NCBI RefSeq assembly: GCF_028705895.1
Contig: NZ_JAQWCQ010000024.1
Span: 1 to 49,988, forward strand
Direction of reading: 5' to 3'
Source of the DNA: Massilibacteroides sp.
Lineage (GTDB): Bacteria > Bacteroidota > Bacteroidia > Bacteroidales > Tannerellaceae
DNA length: 49,988 nucleotides
Part shown: positions 1 through 8,652 of the stretch, piece by piece
Numbering within the stretch: the stretch's first letter is position 1
Layout: the number at the start of each line of letters is the position of its first letter
Program-made: the position numbers and the translations under genes
The notes under the pieces: generated by a model
Databases searched by the model: none
What the model was told of the DNA's origin: nothing
The model's input: only the letters and a program-made list of their open reading frames with translations

Positions 1-477
1 ATGATAAATTTTGCTATTATTTTGTTTTTTATTTCACTTTTTTATATTTGCTGTCCACGATTTGTTTTAACCTATCGAGGTAATCCCATTAAAAACGACA
101 TAATCCAAGTGTAATAACAACCGGGGTTTCGGACTGATCCGTTTTTTCAAGCAAGTAACACGTAAAAAAATAAAGGATATAATTGCAAAAATATCCTTTA
201 TTTTTCCGAAAATATCCTTTATATTTTTACGCCTGTTTTTCTATTGATTTTCAATATCCAAAAAAATGGTTATTTTTAGGCGATCAAACCTTGTTTTATC
301 ACCTCTAACTGTTCTTTCATTTGATCTGATAATACGACCAAATTGGATTTACTAAATGGGCTCGATTTTCTCGTGTTTATGAATATACAAAGACAAAAAC
401 AGATCAATTTTCAGTAGTGATGAAAAACATAATATTAGAATAAGTATCAGTAGAATAGATTCAAATATAATACGATT
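1..477. other. AT-rich intergenic region, no convincing gene
   Basis: This stretch upstream of the beta-barrel receptor is very AT-rich and carries no convincing gene. A 37-codon frame opens at position 1 but has no supporting context. On the minus strand about 43 codons are open from roughly 404 to 276, without a usable start near the open end; this could be the tail of a lost gene. The clear structure is the inverted repeat at 161-231, listed separately. No TAnnTTTG box was found directly before the gene at 478. Confidence 0.6.
161..231. repeat. Three-armed inverted repeat with two alternative hairpins
   Basis: The arm at 161-180 can pair in two ways. Its last 15 bases (166-180) are perfectly complementary to 191-205. 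The whole 20-base arm matches the reverse complement of 212-231 at 19 of 20 positions. The two right-hand arms share the core ATATCCTTTAT. The first hairpin ends in a T-run and could act as a terminator for a gene left of the window. The third arm makes a simple terminator less likely. The function is not known. Confidence 0.7.
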
Positions 478-2784
478 ATGAAACATGTTATTTTAATTAT
501 AATGATATCGGTTAATATGCAAACTTATGCTCAACAAATATTAGGTCGAGTCATAAATAATAAAGGAGAAGTGATTGAATTAGTAAATGTAGTTTTATAT
601 GATACGAGAGATTCTACACTTATAACCGGAACCATTACAAATCAAGATGGTGAATTTATAATAGAAAATATGAATAAAAAAGACCTATATATAAAACTTA
701 CGTGCTTAGGTTATAAGGATACTATATATACAGCCTTACTTGATAGTAAAGCAGACTACATTTTAGATGAAAGTATTCAAATTCTTAATGAGGTTAAAAT
801 AACAGCGAGTAGACCAATTGTGAAAATTGATGATGGAAAGCTGTCTTTCGATGTTCCAACTCTTATACAACAACGACCCATAAATAGTGCTTTTGATATT
901 TTGGGAGAAATACCAGGTGTGGAAAAAAATGGTGATAGGATTAGTATAATTGGAGCTAACTCCACAACAATAATAATCAATAATAGAGTAAGTTCAATGT
1001 CGTTCGAACAGATAGTTGAATATTTAAAAAGTGTCCCTCCTGAACATATAAAAAGAGTGGAATTATTGTATGTGACCCCTCCAAAGTACGGGGTTAATGG
1101 TTCATCCATAAACATATTAATTGATAATTATAGAACAACAAAAAGAGAAAGAAAAGCACAAATAATATTAGAAGGAAATCAGGCGCATTGCTTTTCGCCA
1201 TCAACGGGGTTTTCATATTCATCCGCTAATGAAAAATCCTTATTAAATGTTGTATATTTATTCCGATACGACAATGCTAACCCAAGTGAAAAATTGGATG
1301 CTTTTCATTTGTTAAACAATGAATCACACCACATTTCATTAGAAAACAATTCTAAAACGAAGTATAAAACGCATAATATTGGTTTATCTTTTGATTATGA
1401 TCTGAAAAATAAAGATGTAATAAGTTTTTCGTATAATGCTAATATAAACAGGTCTGATACAAAAAGAAATGGGTTGATCGTTGTTGATGAAGATCAATAT
1501 ATTAAATCTGTAAATAAAAGAAAGGGGCCATCTGATTTACATAGTGTATCAATTAATTATTCTCATAACAACCTACTTATTGGCGCTGATTACTCATATT
1601 ATAATAACAAAAAAGATCAATATTTAATTAATTCAAGAGAACAAACGTCAGATAGTATTATATCAAATTCCAAACAAATTGTTAATCAAGCTTCATTCTA
1701 TATGAGTAATGAGCATGTTTTAATGAAAAACCTAAAATTATCATATGGCATTAATACAAAAATGAATCATTCCGATAATGATCAATCCACGTTTATCAAC
1801 AACAAACCGGATAATGTTTTTTCACAAGAGCAATCAGAGTATTCTGTTGATGGTTTTGTTGGTTGGTCACAAAATTTCGGTAAGAAATTTACAGTAAACG
1901 CTAATATGTTATTGGAATATTATGAAGCGAATATTGCTTCCGGCGATATCAACCAGACGATTTGGCAAGATTGGAACTTATACCCTACTATCACAATGGT
2001 TTATAGAATTGCTCCGATGAAGATCCTCCAATTCTCTGTGTTAAGCGAAAGGCGCTACCCGTCATATTGGCAGACAACACCCAATATTACTTATATGAAT
2101 TATTATGTTGCCATCGAAGGGAATCCTAATATTAAACCATCCAAAATATACTCTGGAAGATTAAATTTTATTTTAAGGGGTAAGTACATCTTTCAGTTAT
2201 TTGGCAATGTTTCTTCAGATTATATACAACAATCTTTATATCAATCTTCGGATAAGTTGCAGGCTACATATAAAGTAATCAATCTTGATAAACATAATAC
2301 GTTTGGTAGTATGGCGGTTTTGCCATTTAAAATTGGTCAAGTGATTGATTCTAAATTAACATTATCAGGTTTTCTTATTTCTGATAAAGGTGTGTTGGAA
2401 GATGTTTTTTTCGATAGAAAGAAGATGTTTGGGCGGATCTCAATGAATAATAATTTTTATTTAAACACTAAAAAAAATCTATCGATTCAGCTTAATGGGT
2501 TTTATGCAACAAAATCCATACAAGGAATTTATGATATAAAACCCATGTATAATCTTTCGACGGGTATCGTTTGGACTGTAAATGAACGCTTGAAGTTGAG
2601 CATGGTTGGGGATGATCTATTAAATGGACGAAGAGGAAGGACGTTGACAAACATACAAAATCAGAATTACAACCAAATAATCAACAACGATTCCAGAAGA
2701 TTTTTAGTTTCAATAAGGTACAATATCGGAGGTTACAAAGAAAAAAAATCATCCAATATAGACACCTCGCGTTTTGGGTTATAG
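478..2784 (+). CDS. Outer-membrane beta-barrel protein with carboxypeptidase-like N-terminal domain
   Basis: This 768-residue protein starts with a signal peptide of about 18 residues ending TYA-QQ. Residues 20-105 form a carboxypeptidase-regulatory-like beta-sandwich (GRVINNKGEVIELVNVVLY). A plug-like segment with a run of Asn/Ile follows at about 110-215. The remainder is rich in alternating aromatic strands typical of an outer-membrane barrel, matching the TonB-receptor-like OMP_b-brl_3 type. It is shorter than a classical SusC and has no SusD partner beside it. The gene is markedly more AT-rich than the purM operon downstream, with many ATA and AAT codons, so it may have been acquired. 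The ligand is unknown. An exporter or peptidase function cannot be argued from this window because no partner gene is present. Confidence 0.8.
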   Translation: MKHVILIIMISVNMQTYAQQILGRVINNKGEVIELVNVVLYDTRDSTLITGTITNQDGEFIIENMNKKDLYIKLTCLGYKDTIYTALLDSKADYILDESIQILNEVKITASRPIVKIDDGKLSFDVPTLIQQRPINSAFDILGEIPGVEKNGDRISIIGANSTTIIINNRVSSMSFEQIVEYLKSVPPEHIKRVELLYVTPPKYGVNGSSINILIDNYRTTKRERKAQIILEGNQAHCFSPSTGFSYSSANEKSLLNVVYLFRYDNANPSEKLDAFHLLNNESHHISLENNSKTKYKTHNIGLSFDYDLKNKDVISFSYNANINRSDTKRNGLIVVDEDQYIKSVNKRKGPSDLHSVSINYSHNNLLIGADYSYYNNKKDQYLINSREQTSDSIISNSKQIVNQASFYMSNEHVLMKNLKLSYGINTKMNHSDNDQSTFINNKPDNVFSQEQSEYSVDGFVGWSQNFGKKFTVNANMLLEYYEANIASGDINQTIWQDWNLYPTITMVYRIAPMKILQFSVLSERRYPSYWQTTPNITYMNYYVAIEGNPNIKPSKIYSGRLNFILRGKYIFQLFGNVSSDYIQQSLYQSSDKLQATYKVINLDKHNTFGSMAVLPFKIGQVIDSKLTLSGFLISDKGVLEDVFFDRKKMFGRISMNNNFYLNTKKNLSIQLNGFYATKSIQGIYDIKPMYNLSTGIVWTVNERLKLSMVGDDLLNGRRGRTLTNIQNQNYNQIINNDSRRFLVSIRYNIGGYKEKKSSNIDTSRFGL

Positions 2785-2792
2785 TTTGGAGA

Positions 2793-2840
2793 AAGGAACG
2801 GCATTCTATACATAGTAGAGAATCGTTATGAACCGTCCTT
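2793..2840 (+). terminator. Possible hairpin terminator after the beta-barrel gene
   Basis: AAGGAACGG at 2793-2801 can pair with CCGTCCTT at 2833-2840 with one bulged A. An inner ATTCT/AGAAT pairing extends the hairpin. There is no T-tract, so it is only a weak candidate. Confidence 0.3.
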
Positions 2841-2860
2841 AACTTATAAGAGAAAAATAT

Positions 2861-2868
2861 TACCTTTG
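2861..2868 (+). promoter_or_regulatory. Bacteroidetes -7 box TACCTTTG for the purM operon
   Basis: TACCTTTG followed by CA matches TAnnTTTG exactly. It lies 21 bases before the ATG at 2890 and overlaps the longer in-frame start at 2866. This favours 2890 as the real start of purM. No clear -33 TTTG is seen. Confidence 0.6.
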
Positions 2869-2889
2869 CATTCCAAAGAATTAAGGATA

Positions 2890-4056
2890 ATGGATAACCA
2901 ACGTTATAAAATGCGTGGCGTTTCGGCTTCGAAAGAAGATGTGCATAATGCCATAAAGAATATTGATAAAGGAATATTTCCTCAGGCTTTTTGTAAAATA
3001 ATTCCGGATATTCTGGGTGGTGATCCGGAGTATTGCAATATTATGCATGCGGATGGTGCTGGAACAAAGTCTTCGCTGGCTTATCTTTATTGGAAGGAAA
3101 CCGGTGATCTGTCCGTATGGAAAGGGATTGCTCAGGACGCACTCATCATGAATGTCGATGATTTACTTTGTGTAGGCGCAACAGATAATATTCTGGTTTC
3201 TTCTACGATCGGACGAAATAAGTTATTGATTCCGGGAGAGGTTATTTCTGCCATTATTAATGGAACGGATGAGCTTCTTTCTGAATTACAGGAACTGGGG
3301 GTTGGTTGCTATGCTACTGGTGGCGAGACAGCCGATGTGGGCGATTTGGTTCGTACCATTATTGTAGATAGCACGGTTACTTGTCGCATGAAACGAAGTG
3401 ATGTAATTGATAATAAAAATATCCAGGCAGGCGATATCATTGTTGGGCTATCTTCTTCCGGACAGGCAACCTATGAGAAAGAATACAATGGAGGCATGGG
3501 AAGTAACGGACTTACCTCTGCCCGACATGATGTATTTTCAAAATATCTGGCTGAGAAATATCCGGAAAGTTACGATCCGCATGTTCCGTCAGAATTGATT
3601 TATTCGGGAGGGTTAAAATTGACCGATCAGATTACTGAATTGGGTATCGATGCCGGCAAATTAGTTTTGTCTCCTACGCGTACGTACGCACCGATTATCA
3701 AAAAATTACTGGATCAATTACGTCCGCAAATACATGGAATGGTACATTGTTCGGGGGGAGCGCAAACTAAAATACTTCACTTCGTAAAAAACAAACGGGT
3801 AACTAAGAACAACCTCTTCCCTATTCCACCGTTGTTCCGTATTATTCATGAACAGAGCGGAACAGCTTGGGATGAGATGTACAAGGTGTTCAATATGGGA
3901 CATCGGATGGAGATTTATCTTGCTCCTGAATATGCTGAAGAAGTAATTTCAATCAGCAAGTCATTCGGTGTAGATGCTCAAATTGTTGGCTTCGTAGAGG
4001 AAGCGGAAAAGAACGAACTTATAATAGAAAGCGAAAAAGGACGTTTCTTATATTAA
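2890..4056 (+). CDS. purM: Phosphoribosylformylglycinamidine cyclo-ligase (AIR synthase)
   Basis: PurM closes the imidazole ring of FGAM to make AIR in de novo purine synthesis, using ATP, in the cytoplasm. The protein has 388 residues with DGAGTKSS at 55-62 and GGETADVGD starting at 144, both typical of the AIR synthase fold. The C-terminal half carries MVHCSGGAQTK and FNMGHRMEI. The length fits the Bacteroides-type PurM, which is longer than the E. coli enzyme and diverged enough to be annotated sometimes only as 'AIR synthase related'. An in-frame codon at 2866 would add eight residues, but it overlaps the -7 box, so ATG 2890 is chosen. It heads a five-gene operon, with prfA starting 9 bases after the stop. 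Confidence 0.88.
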   Translation: MDNQRYKMRGVSASKEDVHNAIKNIDKGIFPQAFCKIIPDILGGDPEYCNIMHADGAGTKSSLAYLYWKETGDLSVWKGIAQDALIMNVDDLLCVGATDNILVSSTIGRNKLLIPGEVISAIINGTDELLSELQELGVGCYATGGETADVGDLVRTIIVDSTVTCRMKRSDVIDNKNIQAGDIIVGLSSSGQATYEKEYNGGMGSNGLTSARHDVFSKYLAEKYPESYDPHVPSELIYSGGLKLTDQITELGIDAGKLVLSPTRTYAPIIKKLLDQLRPQIHGMVHCSGGAQTKILHFVKNKRVTKNNLFPIPPLFRIIHEQSGTAWDEMYKVFNMGHRMEIYLAPEYAEEVISISKSFGVDAQIVGFVEEAEKNELIIESEKGRFLY

Positions 4057-4065
4057 AAGATACGA

Positions 4066-5151
4066 ATGGCAGAGAGTGATTTATTAAAAAGATTGGACGG
4101 GTTAGTGAGCCGATTTGAAGAAGTAGGCACATTAATCACTGATCCGGGAGTCATTTCAGACATGAAGCGGTTTGTTAAGCTAAACAAAGAATACCGCGAG
4201 TTGGAAAAAATCAACAAAGCACGTTCAGAATACAAACGTATGCTGGATGGAGTTGCTGAAGCCAAAACAATATTAGATACTGAACAGGATGCCGAGATGA
4301 GAGAGATTGCCCGTGAGGAATTGGAGCAATGCAGTAATCGCATCCCTGAGTTAGAAGAAGAAATTAAACTTCTATTAATTCCGACAGATCCGCAAGATGA
4401 TAAAAATGCTATCGTTGAGATCCGTGGAGGAACCGGTGGTGATGAAGCAGCAATCTTTGCAGGTGATTTATATCGTATGTATGTAAAGTATTGCGAGAAC
4501 AAAGGATGGAGAGTGGAACAGACCAGTAGTACGGAAGGAACCTCCGGAGGTTTTAAAGAAGTTATTTTTACGGTAACGGGCGAGAACGTTTATGGAACAT
4601 TGAAGTATGAATCCGGCGTTCATCGCGTTCAACGTATTCCGCAGACAGAAACTCAAGGAAGGGTACATACCTCCGCCGCTACAGTTGCCGTTTTGCCTGA
4701 AGCCGATGAATTTGACGTGGAAATAAAAGAGTCTGATATCCGGACAGATATTTTCTGCGCATCCGGACATGGTGGTCAATCGGTCAACACAACCTACTCT
4801 GCGGTACGTCTTGTGCATATACCGACCGGTATAGCTGTTCAATGTCAGGATGAAAAATCGCAATTAAAAAACAAAGCAAAGGCGCTAATCGAGCTGAGAA
4901 GCCGTATATACAATATGGAGTATCAGAAATACTTAGATGAAATAGCAGGGAAGCGTAAGACAATGGTTTCTTCGGGCGACCGTTCGGCTAAGATACGTAC
5001 CTATAATTATCCGCAAGGACGTATTACTGATCACCGGATAAATTACACAATCTATAACTTGTCTTCTTTTATGGATGGAAATATTCAAGACGTAATTGAT
5101 AAGTTGATCATTGCAGAAAATGCAGAACGTTTAAAAGAAGCGGAATTATAA
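4066..5151 (+). CDS. prfA: Peptide chain release factor 1
   Basis: RF1 recognises UAA and UAG in the ribosomal A site and triggers peptidyl-tRNA hydrolysis. The 361-residue protein has the family's layout: a helical N-terminal domain, then GTGGDEAAIF, then the catalytic GGQ at residues 236-238 inside GHGGQSVN. The Gln of GGQ is normally methylated by PrmC, which is not encoded here. Length and motifs are those of a normal full-length RF1. The gene sits 9 bases after purM and 12 bases before an outer-membrane protein gene, so it is almost certainly co-transcribed with both. Confidence 0.96.
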   Translation: MAESDLLKRLDGLVSRFEEVGTLITDPGVISDMKRFVKLNKEYRELEKINKARSEYKRMLDGVAEAKTILDTEQDAEMREIAREELEQCSNRIPELEEEIKLLLIPTDPQDDKNAIVEIRGGTGGDEAAIFAGDLYRMYVKYCENKGWRVEQTSSTEGTSGGFKEVIFTVTGENVYGTLKYESGVHRVQRIPQTETQGRVHTSAATVAVLPEADEFDVEIKESDIRTDIFCASGHGGQSVNTTYSAVRLVHIPTGIAVQCQDEKSQLKNKAKALIELRSRIYNMEYQKYLDEIAGKRKTMVSSGDRSAKIRTYNYPQGRITDHRINYTIYNLSSFMDGNIQDVIDKLIIAENAERLKEAEL

Positions 5152-5163
5152 TCTGATTTAATT

Positions 5164-5892
5164 ATGAAACGACTTACCATCGTATTCTTGTTGATTTTAC
5201 AAGCTACAACTATTCTGAAGGCGCAGGAAGTAGTTAACAAAACAGAGAAATGGCGAATAGGCGTATCCATGGGAACAGGCTATTTAATGGCCAGTACTAA
5301 AGAAACGGCAAAGGCATTTGAGCAATTAGGAGTAGAATACGACAAGGCAAAAAAGGGGGTTGACAAACTCAAATGGCAACTTCAATTTGGTGGAGATGTA
5401 CATTATCTGTTTCAATCCGGATGGGGAATTGGTTTAAAATATCAATACGCACAATCCGACGGAAACATCAATGATTTAGTGATAAACATGAATGGAGACG
5501 GATTGACAAACGTCGTTGGAGATATCAATTTCAAGTATTTAATAAATTATATCGGTCCTTCTTTTTTTACAAAAAGCAAAATAGGGAATAACAGAAGACT
5601 ATTTTTCACAGGACTTTTCTCTATGGGATATAGTCACCTGCGTATTGAACAAACAACATTAGATTATCCGCTTCTGGGAACAAGCAGTTCTGCAGGGCTT
5701 TTTGCTTCTTTAGGACTTGAATATTATTTAAAGCAATACGTTTCTTTAGGATGTGATTTAGGGGTATTCGGATCTTCTTTTAAAAAGATCAAATATAATA
5801 ATGGATACGATACATGGAAAACGGATTTAGGCGATTCGAGCGATAATATTTCTAATCTGAATTTATCATTCAATATTCGTTTTTACTTATAA
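5164..5892 (+). CDS. Outer-membrane beta-barrel protein, unknown function
   Basis: This 242-residue protein has a signal peptide of about 20 residues ending LKA-QE. The rest is rich in Gly and aromatic residues in alternating strands (GWGIGLKYQYAQ, FFTGLFSMGYSHL, GLEYYLKQYVSLGCDLG). It ends in NIRFYL, a terminal aromatic/hydrophobic strand as expected for BAM-inserted barrels. It therefore resembles the small 8-strand porin-like OMPs of Bacteroidetes. It lies in the purM-prfA-pyrF operon and is followed after 9 bases by a lipoprotein gene, so the two may act together at the outer membrane. No specific function is recognised. Confidence 0.75.
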   Translation: MKRLTIVFLLILQATTILKAQEVVNKTEKWRIGVSMGTGYLMASTKETAKAFEQLGVEYDKAKKGVDKLKWQLQFGGDVHYLFQSGWGIGLKYQYAQSDGNINDLVINMNGDGLTNVVGDINFKYLINYIGPSFFTKSKIGNNRRLFFTGLFSMGYSHLRIEQTTLDYPLLGTSSSAGLFASLGLEYYLKQYVSLGCDLGVFGSSFKKIKYNNGYDTWKTDLGDSSDNISNLNLSFNIRFYL

Positions 5893-5901
5893 TTTAAAGC
5901 C

Positions 5902-6663
5902 ATGAAAACAAACACATTCTATTATTTTATACTATTGATTGCTTTGAGTTATTTTCTTAGCGGATGTAGCGATGATTTTTTAAAAGAAAGTGCATGGAAT
6001 CCGGAAACAAGCTTGTATGTGACAGTTGAAGCACCTCAGCAAAAAGAAGAAATACAACAAATATCATTTAAAATACCAGGCGCGGGAAACAACAATTTTT
6101 CAGTAGCCATATTTCCTTTATGGATGAAGCATACTGAGTTTCAGGGCAAAGCGAATGATGACATAATTACATTATCTTATCATCTTGATGAATCCTGGAC
6201 ATTTAACTATCCTGACTGCATATTCGGCTTTACGATAGAAAATGTTGGGCAAGTAGAAATACGCACCTCTTTTGAGATTCCCTACTCCTCAATCATACAA
6301 ATAAAGCCTACGATCATCGACTTTGGTAAATTGAATACCTCTAAACTCCTCACTTTCACAAATCAGGGATATCAAACGTTCTTTTTCTATATTAGTTCTG
6401 CTCCTGACTGGATCAAAATAGACAATAGTCAAAATAATGGTATTGATCCAGGCAGAGTAGTGTATTTCCGGATTGAATGTGATCGGACAGATCTACAAGC
6501 GGGTACGCATACCGGAGAGATAGTCATAAAAGAAATCAGCGAGAGGGAACAGATTCGCCTGACGGTTCGTCTGGAGGTAGAATCTTTTGAAAATAAAGAT
6601 GGGCAATCTTTCATACCACAAGTATGGAGTGTTCAAAAAATAAATATAAAAGAAGAACTATGA
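5902..6663 (+). CDS. Lipoprotein with BACON-like beta domains
   Basis: The protein has 253 residues and a type II signal peptide with lipobox LSGC, lipidated Cys22. It is followed by SDDF, an acidic start that in Bacteroidetes often goes with surface-exposed lipoproteins. The C-terminal half (about 130-235) contains a pattern close to BACON-type domains: [10 protein letters not shown], then APDWIKI, then [12 protein letters not shown] and LTVRLEV. Such domains are linked to surface glycan or protein binding. Its stop codon (TGA 6661-6663) overlaps the pyrF start (ATG 6660-6662), which indicates coupled translation. It may partner the beta-barrel encoded just before it; that is inference. Confidence 0.72.
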   Translation: MKTNTFYYFILLIALSYFLSGCSDDFLKESAWNPETSLYVTVEAPQQKEEIQQISFKIPGAGNNNFSVAIFPLWMKHTEFQGKANDDIITLSYHLDESWTFNYPDCIFGFTIENVGQVEIRTSFEIPYSSIIQIKPTIIDFGKLNTSKLLTFTNQGYQTFFFYISSAPDWIKIDNSQNNGIDPGRVVYFRIECDRTDLQAGTHTGEIVIKEISEREQIRLTVRLEVESFENKDGQSFIPQVWSVQKINIKEEL

Positions 6664-7490
6664 CACGACAAGAATTAATTAAAAACATAAAAAGAAAACA
6701 ATCTTTTCTCTGTGTAGGATTAGATACCGACATAAAAAAAATCCCGCCTCATCTTTTGAAAGAAGAGGATCCCATATTTGCATTTAACAAAGCAATTATT
6801 GATGCGACTGCTCGTTATTGCGTAGCTTATAAGCCTAATCTGGCATTTTATGAAAGTACGGGCGTTTCCGGATTGCTTGCTTTAGAAAAAACGGTTGACT
6901 ATATCAAAAGCAAATATCCTGATCAGTTTATTATTGCTGACGCAAAACGGGGTGACATAGGTAATACGTCTGAAATGTATGCACGTTCTTTCTTTGATTA
7001 TATGAAAGTGAATGCTGTAACAGTTGCTCCTTATATGGGGGAAGATAGTGTGAAACCGTTCCTTATTTATCCGGGAAGTTGGGTTATTTTATTGGCTCTT
7101 ACATCCAACAAAGGTTCTCAGGACTTTCAAATGATTAAGAATGAATACGGAGAATTATTGTTCGAAACGGTCTTGAAAAAATCTCAGGAATGGGCGAATG
7201 AAGATCAGATGATGTATGTAGTAGGTGCAACGCATGGAAAAACATTTGAGGAAGTTCGTAAAATAGCCCCCAGACATTTCCTCCTCGTACCCGGTGTTGG
7301 AGCACAGGGCGGAAGTCTTAAGGAGGTTGCTGAATATGGAATGAATGAAGATTGCGGTCTGTTGGTGAACTCATCAAGAGCTGTAATTTATGCAGACAGT
7401 TCAGAAGATTTTGCCCGTATTGCCGGCGAGTCTGCTGCTGTTGTACAACAGGAAATGGCTGGATATTTGCAAGATAAAGGAATTTATTAA
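6660..7490 (+). CDS. pyrF: Orotidine-5'-phosphate decarboxylase (PyrF type 2)
   Basis: PyrF makes UMP from OMP, the last step of de novo pyrimidine synthesis. The 276-residue protein has FLCVGLDTD near the N-terminus and the catalytic [10 protein letters not shown], with Asp94, Lys96 and Asp99 visible. [10 protein letters not shown] and [11 protein letters not shown] form the phosphate site. The length fits the longer type 2 enzyme. An in-frame codon at 6624 would extend it into the preceding lipoprotein gene; ATG 6660, which overlaps that gene's TGA, gives the usual family N-terminus MTRQELI. It is the last gene of the purM operon and no strong terminator follows. Confidence 0.95.
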   Translation: MTRQELIKNIKRKQSFLCVGLDTDIKKIPPHLLKEEDPIFAFNKAIIDATARYCVAYKPNLAFYESTGVSGLLALEKTVDYIKSKYPDQFIIADAKRGDIGNTSEMYARSFFDYMKVNAVTVAPYMGEDSVKPFLIYPGSWVILLALTSNKGSQDFQMIKNEYGELLFETVLKKSQEWANEDQMMYVVGATHGKTFEEVRKIAPRHFLLVPGVGAQGGSLKEVAEYGMNEDCGLLVNSSRAVIYADSSEDFARIAGESAAVVQQEMAGYLQDKGIY

Positions 7491-7498
7491 TAGGCTGC

Positions 7499-7558
7499 TA
7501 TAGTCTAATTGCAATATTTTTACCAAATTTGCAGGCTGTCTTTCCAAATAAGACTATA
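7499..7558. promoter_or_regulatory. Intergenic region before lpxD: inverted repeat and near-consensus -7 box
   Basis: TATAGTCTAATT (7499-7510) and AATAAGACTATA (7547-7558) are inverted copies matching at 11 of 12 positions. Between them lies CAAATTTG at 7524-7531 followed by CA, one mismatch from TAnnTTTG. The arrangement could be a promoter inside a hairpin or operator-like repeat controlling lpxD, or a weak terminator of pyrF. No -33 box is evident. Confidence 0.35.
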
Positions 7559-7595
7559 AATTGTAAGATTATATACTTCTAATATATTAAGTAAG

Positions 7596-8636
7596 ATGGA
7601 GTTTTCTGCTCAGGAAATAGCGAGTGTTTTGAATGGGGTTGTAGAAGGCAATCCGGATGTGCGGGTGAATAACTTTTCCAAGATAGAAGAAGGGAAACCG
7701 GGAACGCTTAGTTTTCTGGCTAATCCTAAATACGAACATTATATCTATGCCACTGAAGCAAGCATTGTTTTAGTAAATAAGGACTTTGTTCCATCAAAAG
7801 AACTAAAAACGACTTTAATTAAAGTTGAAAATGCTTATTCTTCACTTGCTGTTTTAATGAACTTGGTTGAAAATGCCAAAAACAGCAAAACAGGAGTGGC
7901 ATCTACCGCCTTTATTGCTGCAACAGCTGTTGTTGGAGAAGATTGTTATGTAGGCAATTTTGCCTATATCGGTGAGAATACCAAAATAGGCAAAGGTTGT
8001 AAAATATACCCTCACGCTTATATCGGAGATCATGTTTCCATCGGAGAAAACACAGTTATTTATCCGCATGTCACAATCTATAGTGATTGTTATATCGGAA
8101 AAAGCTGTATCTTTCATGCCGGATCAGTAGTTGGAGCTGATGGATTCGGATTTGCACCGGAAGGTGATATTTATAAGAAAATACCTCAGTTAGGAAATGT
8201 TATTATTGAGGATGATGTAGAAATAGGAGCCAATACGACAATAGACAGAGCCGTTATGGACTCAACGGTTATCCGCAAAGGGGTTAAATTAGACAATTTA
8301 GTTCAGATTGCCCACAATGTTGAAGTCGGGGAAAATACGGTAATGGCTGCTCAGGTTGGAATTGCGGGTTCTGTTAAAATAGGGAAACATTGTATGTTAG
8401 GCGGACAGGCAGGACTTGCCGGACATATAAAAATAGCAGACAGAGTGTCGTTGGGCGCACAAGCCGGAGTTATCAGCGACGTAAAAGAAGGTAAAACATT
8501 ATTAGGAGCTCCTGCCATAGACTCAAAGTTGTTTTTCCGATCAAGTGCTGTCTTTGGAAAACTTCCGGACATTTATCGCACTATCGGAGAATTACAACGA
8601 GAGGTCGAACTGTTGAAAAAAGAAAGAAATAAATAA
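7596..8636 (+). CDS. lpxD: UDP-3-O-acylglucosamine N-acyltransferase
   Basis: LpxD adds the second, N-linked hydroxyacyl chain to UDP-3-O-acyl-glucosamine in lipid A synthesis, using acyl-ACP. The 346-residue protein has an N-terminal uridine-binding domain (about 1-100) followed by a left-handed beta-helix of hexapeptide repeats ([21 protein letters not shown] and onward). The catalytic His is His240 in [11 protein letters not shown]-terminal helix closes the protein. The length is normal. It is the first gene of a lipid A block, with lpxC/fabZ starting 16 bases after its stop. Confidence 0.95.
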   Translation: MEFSAQEIASVLNGVVEGNPDVRVNNFSKIEEGKPGTLSFLANPKYEHYIYATEASIVLVNKDFVPSKELKTTLIKVENAYSSLAVLMNLVENAKNSKTGVASTAFIAATAVVGEDCYVGNFAYIGENTKIGKGCKIYPHAYIGDHVSIGENTVIYPHVTIYSDCYIGKSCIFHAGSVVGADGFGFAPEGDIYKKIPQLGNVIIEDDVEIGANTTIDRAVMDSTVIRKGVKLDNLVQIAHNVEVGENTVMAAQVGIAGSVKIGKHCMLGGQAGLAGHIKIADRVSLGAQAGVISDVKEGKTLLGAPAIDSKLFFRSSAVFGKLPDIYRTIGELQREVELLKKERNK

Positions 8637-8652
8637 ACAATTAACGAATAGT

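Noticed and set aside
1-114. Small frame of 37 codons starting at base 1, hydrophobic
   Set aside because: It lies in very AT-rich DNA where hydrophobic frames arise by chance, and it has no family resemblance or visible promoter because it starts at the window edge.
276-404. Minus-strand open stretch ending LEVIKQGLIA-stop, possibly a gene tail
   Set aside because: There is no start codon near the open end and no recognisable family. It is mentioned only as a possible remnant in the intergenic entry.
3407-3903. Shadow frames inside purM
   Set aside because: They overlap a well-supported gene and show no motif. The same reasoning removes the many opposite-strand frames inside prfA, secA, recQ and the susC genes.
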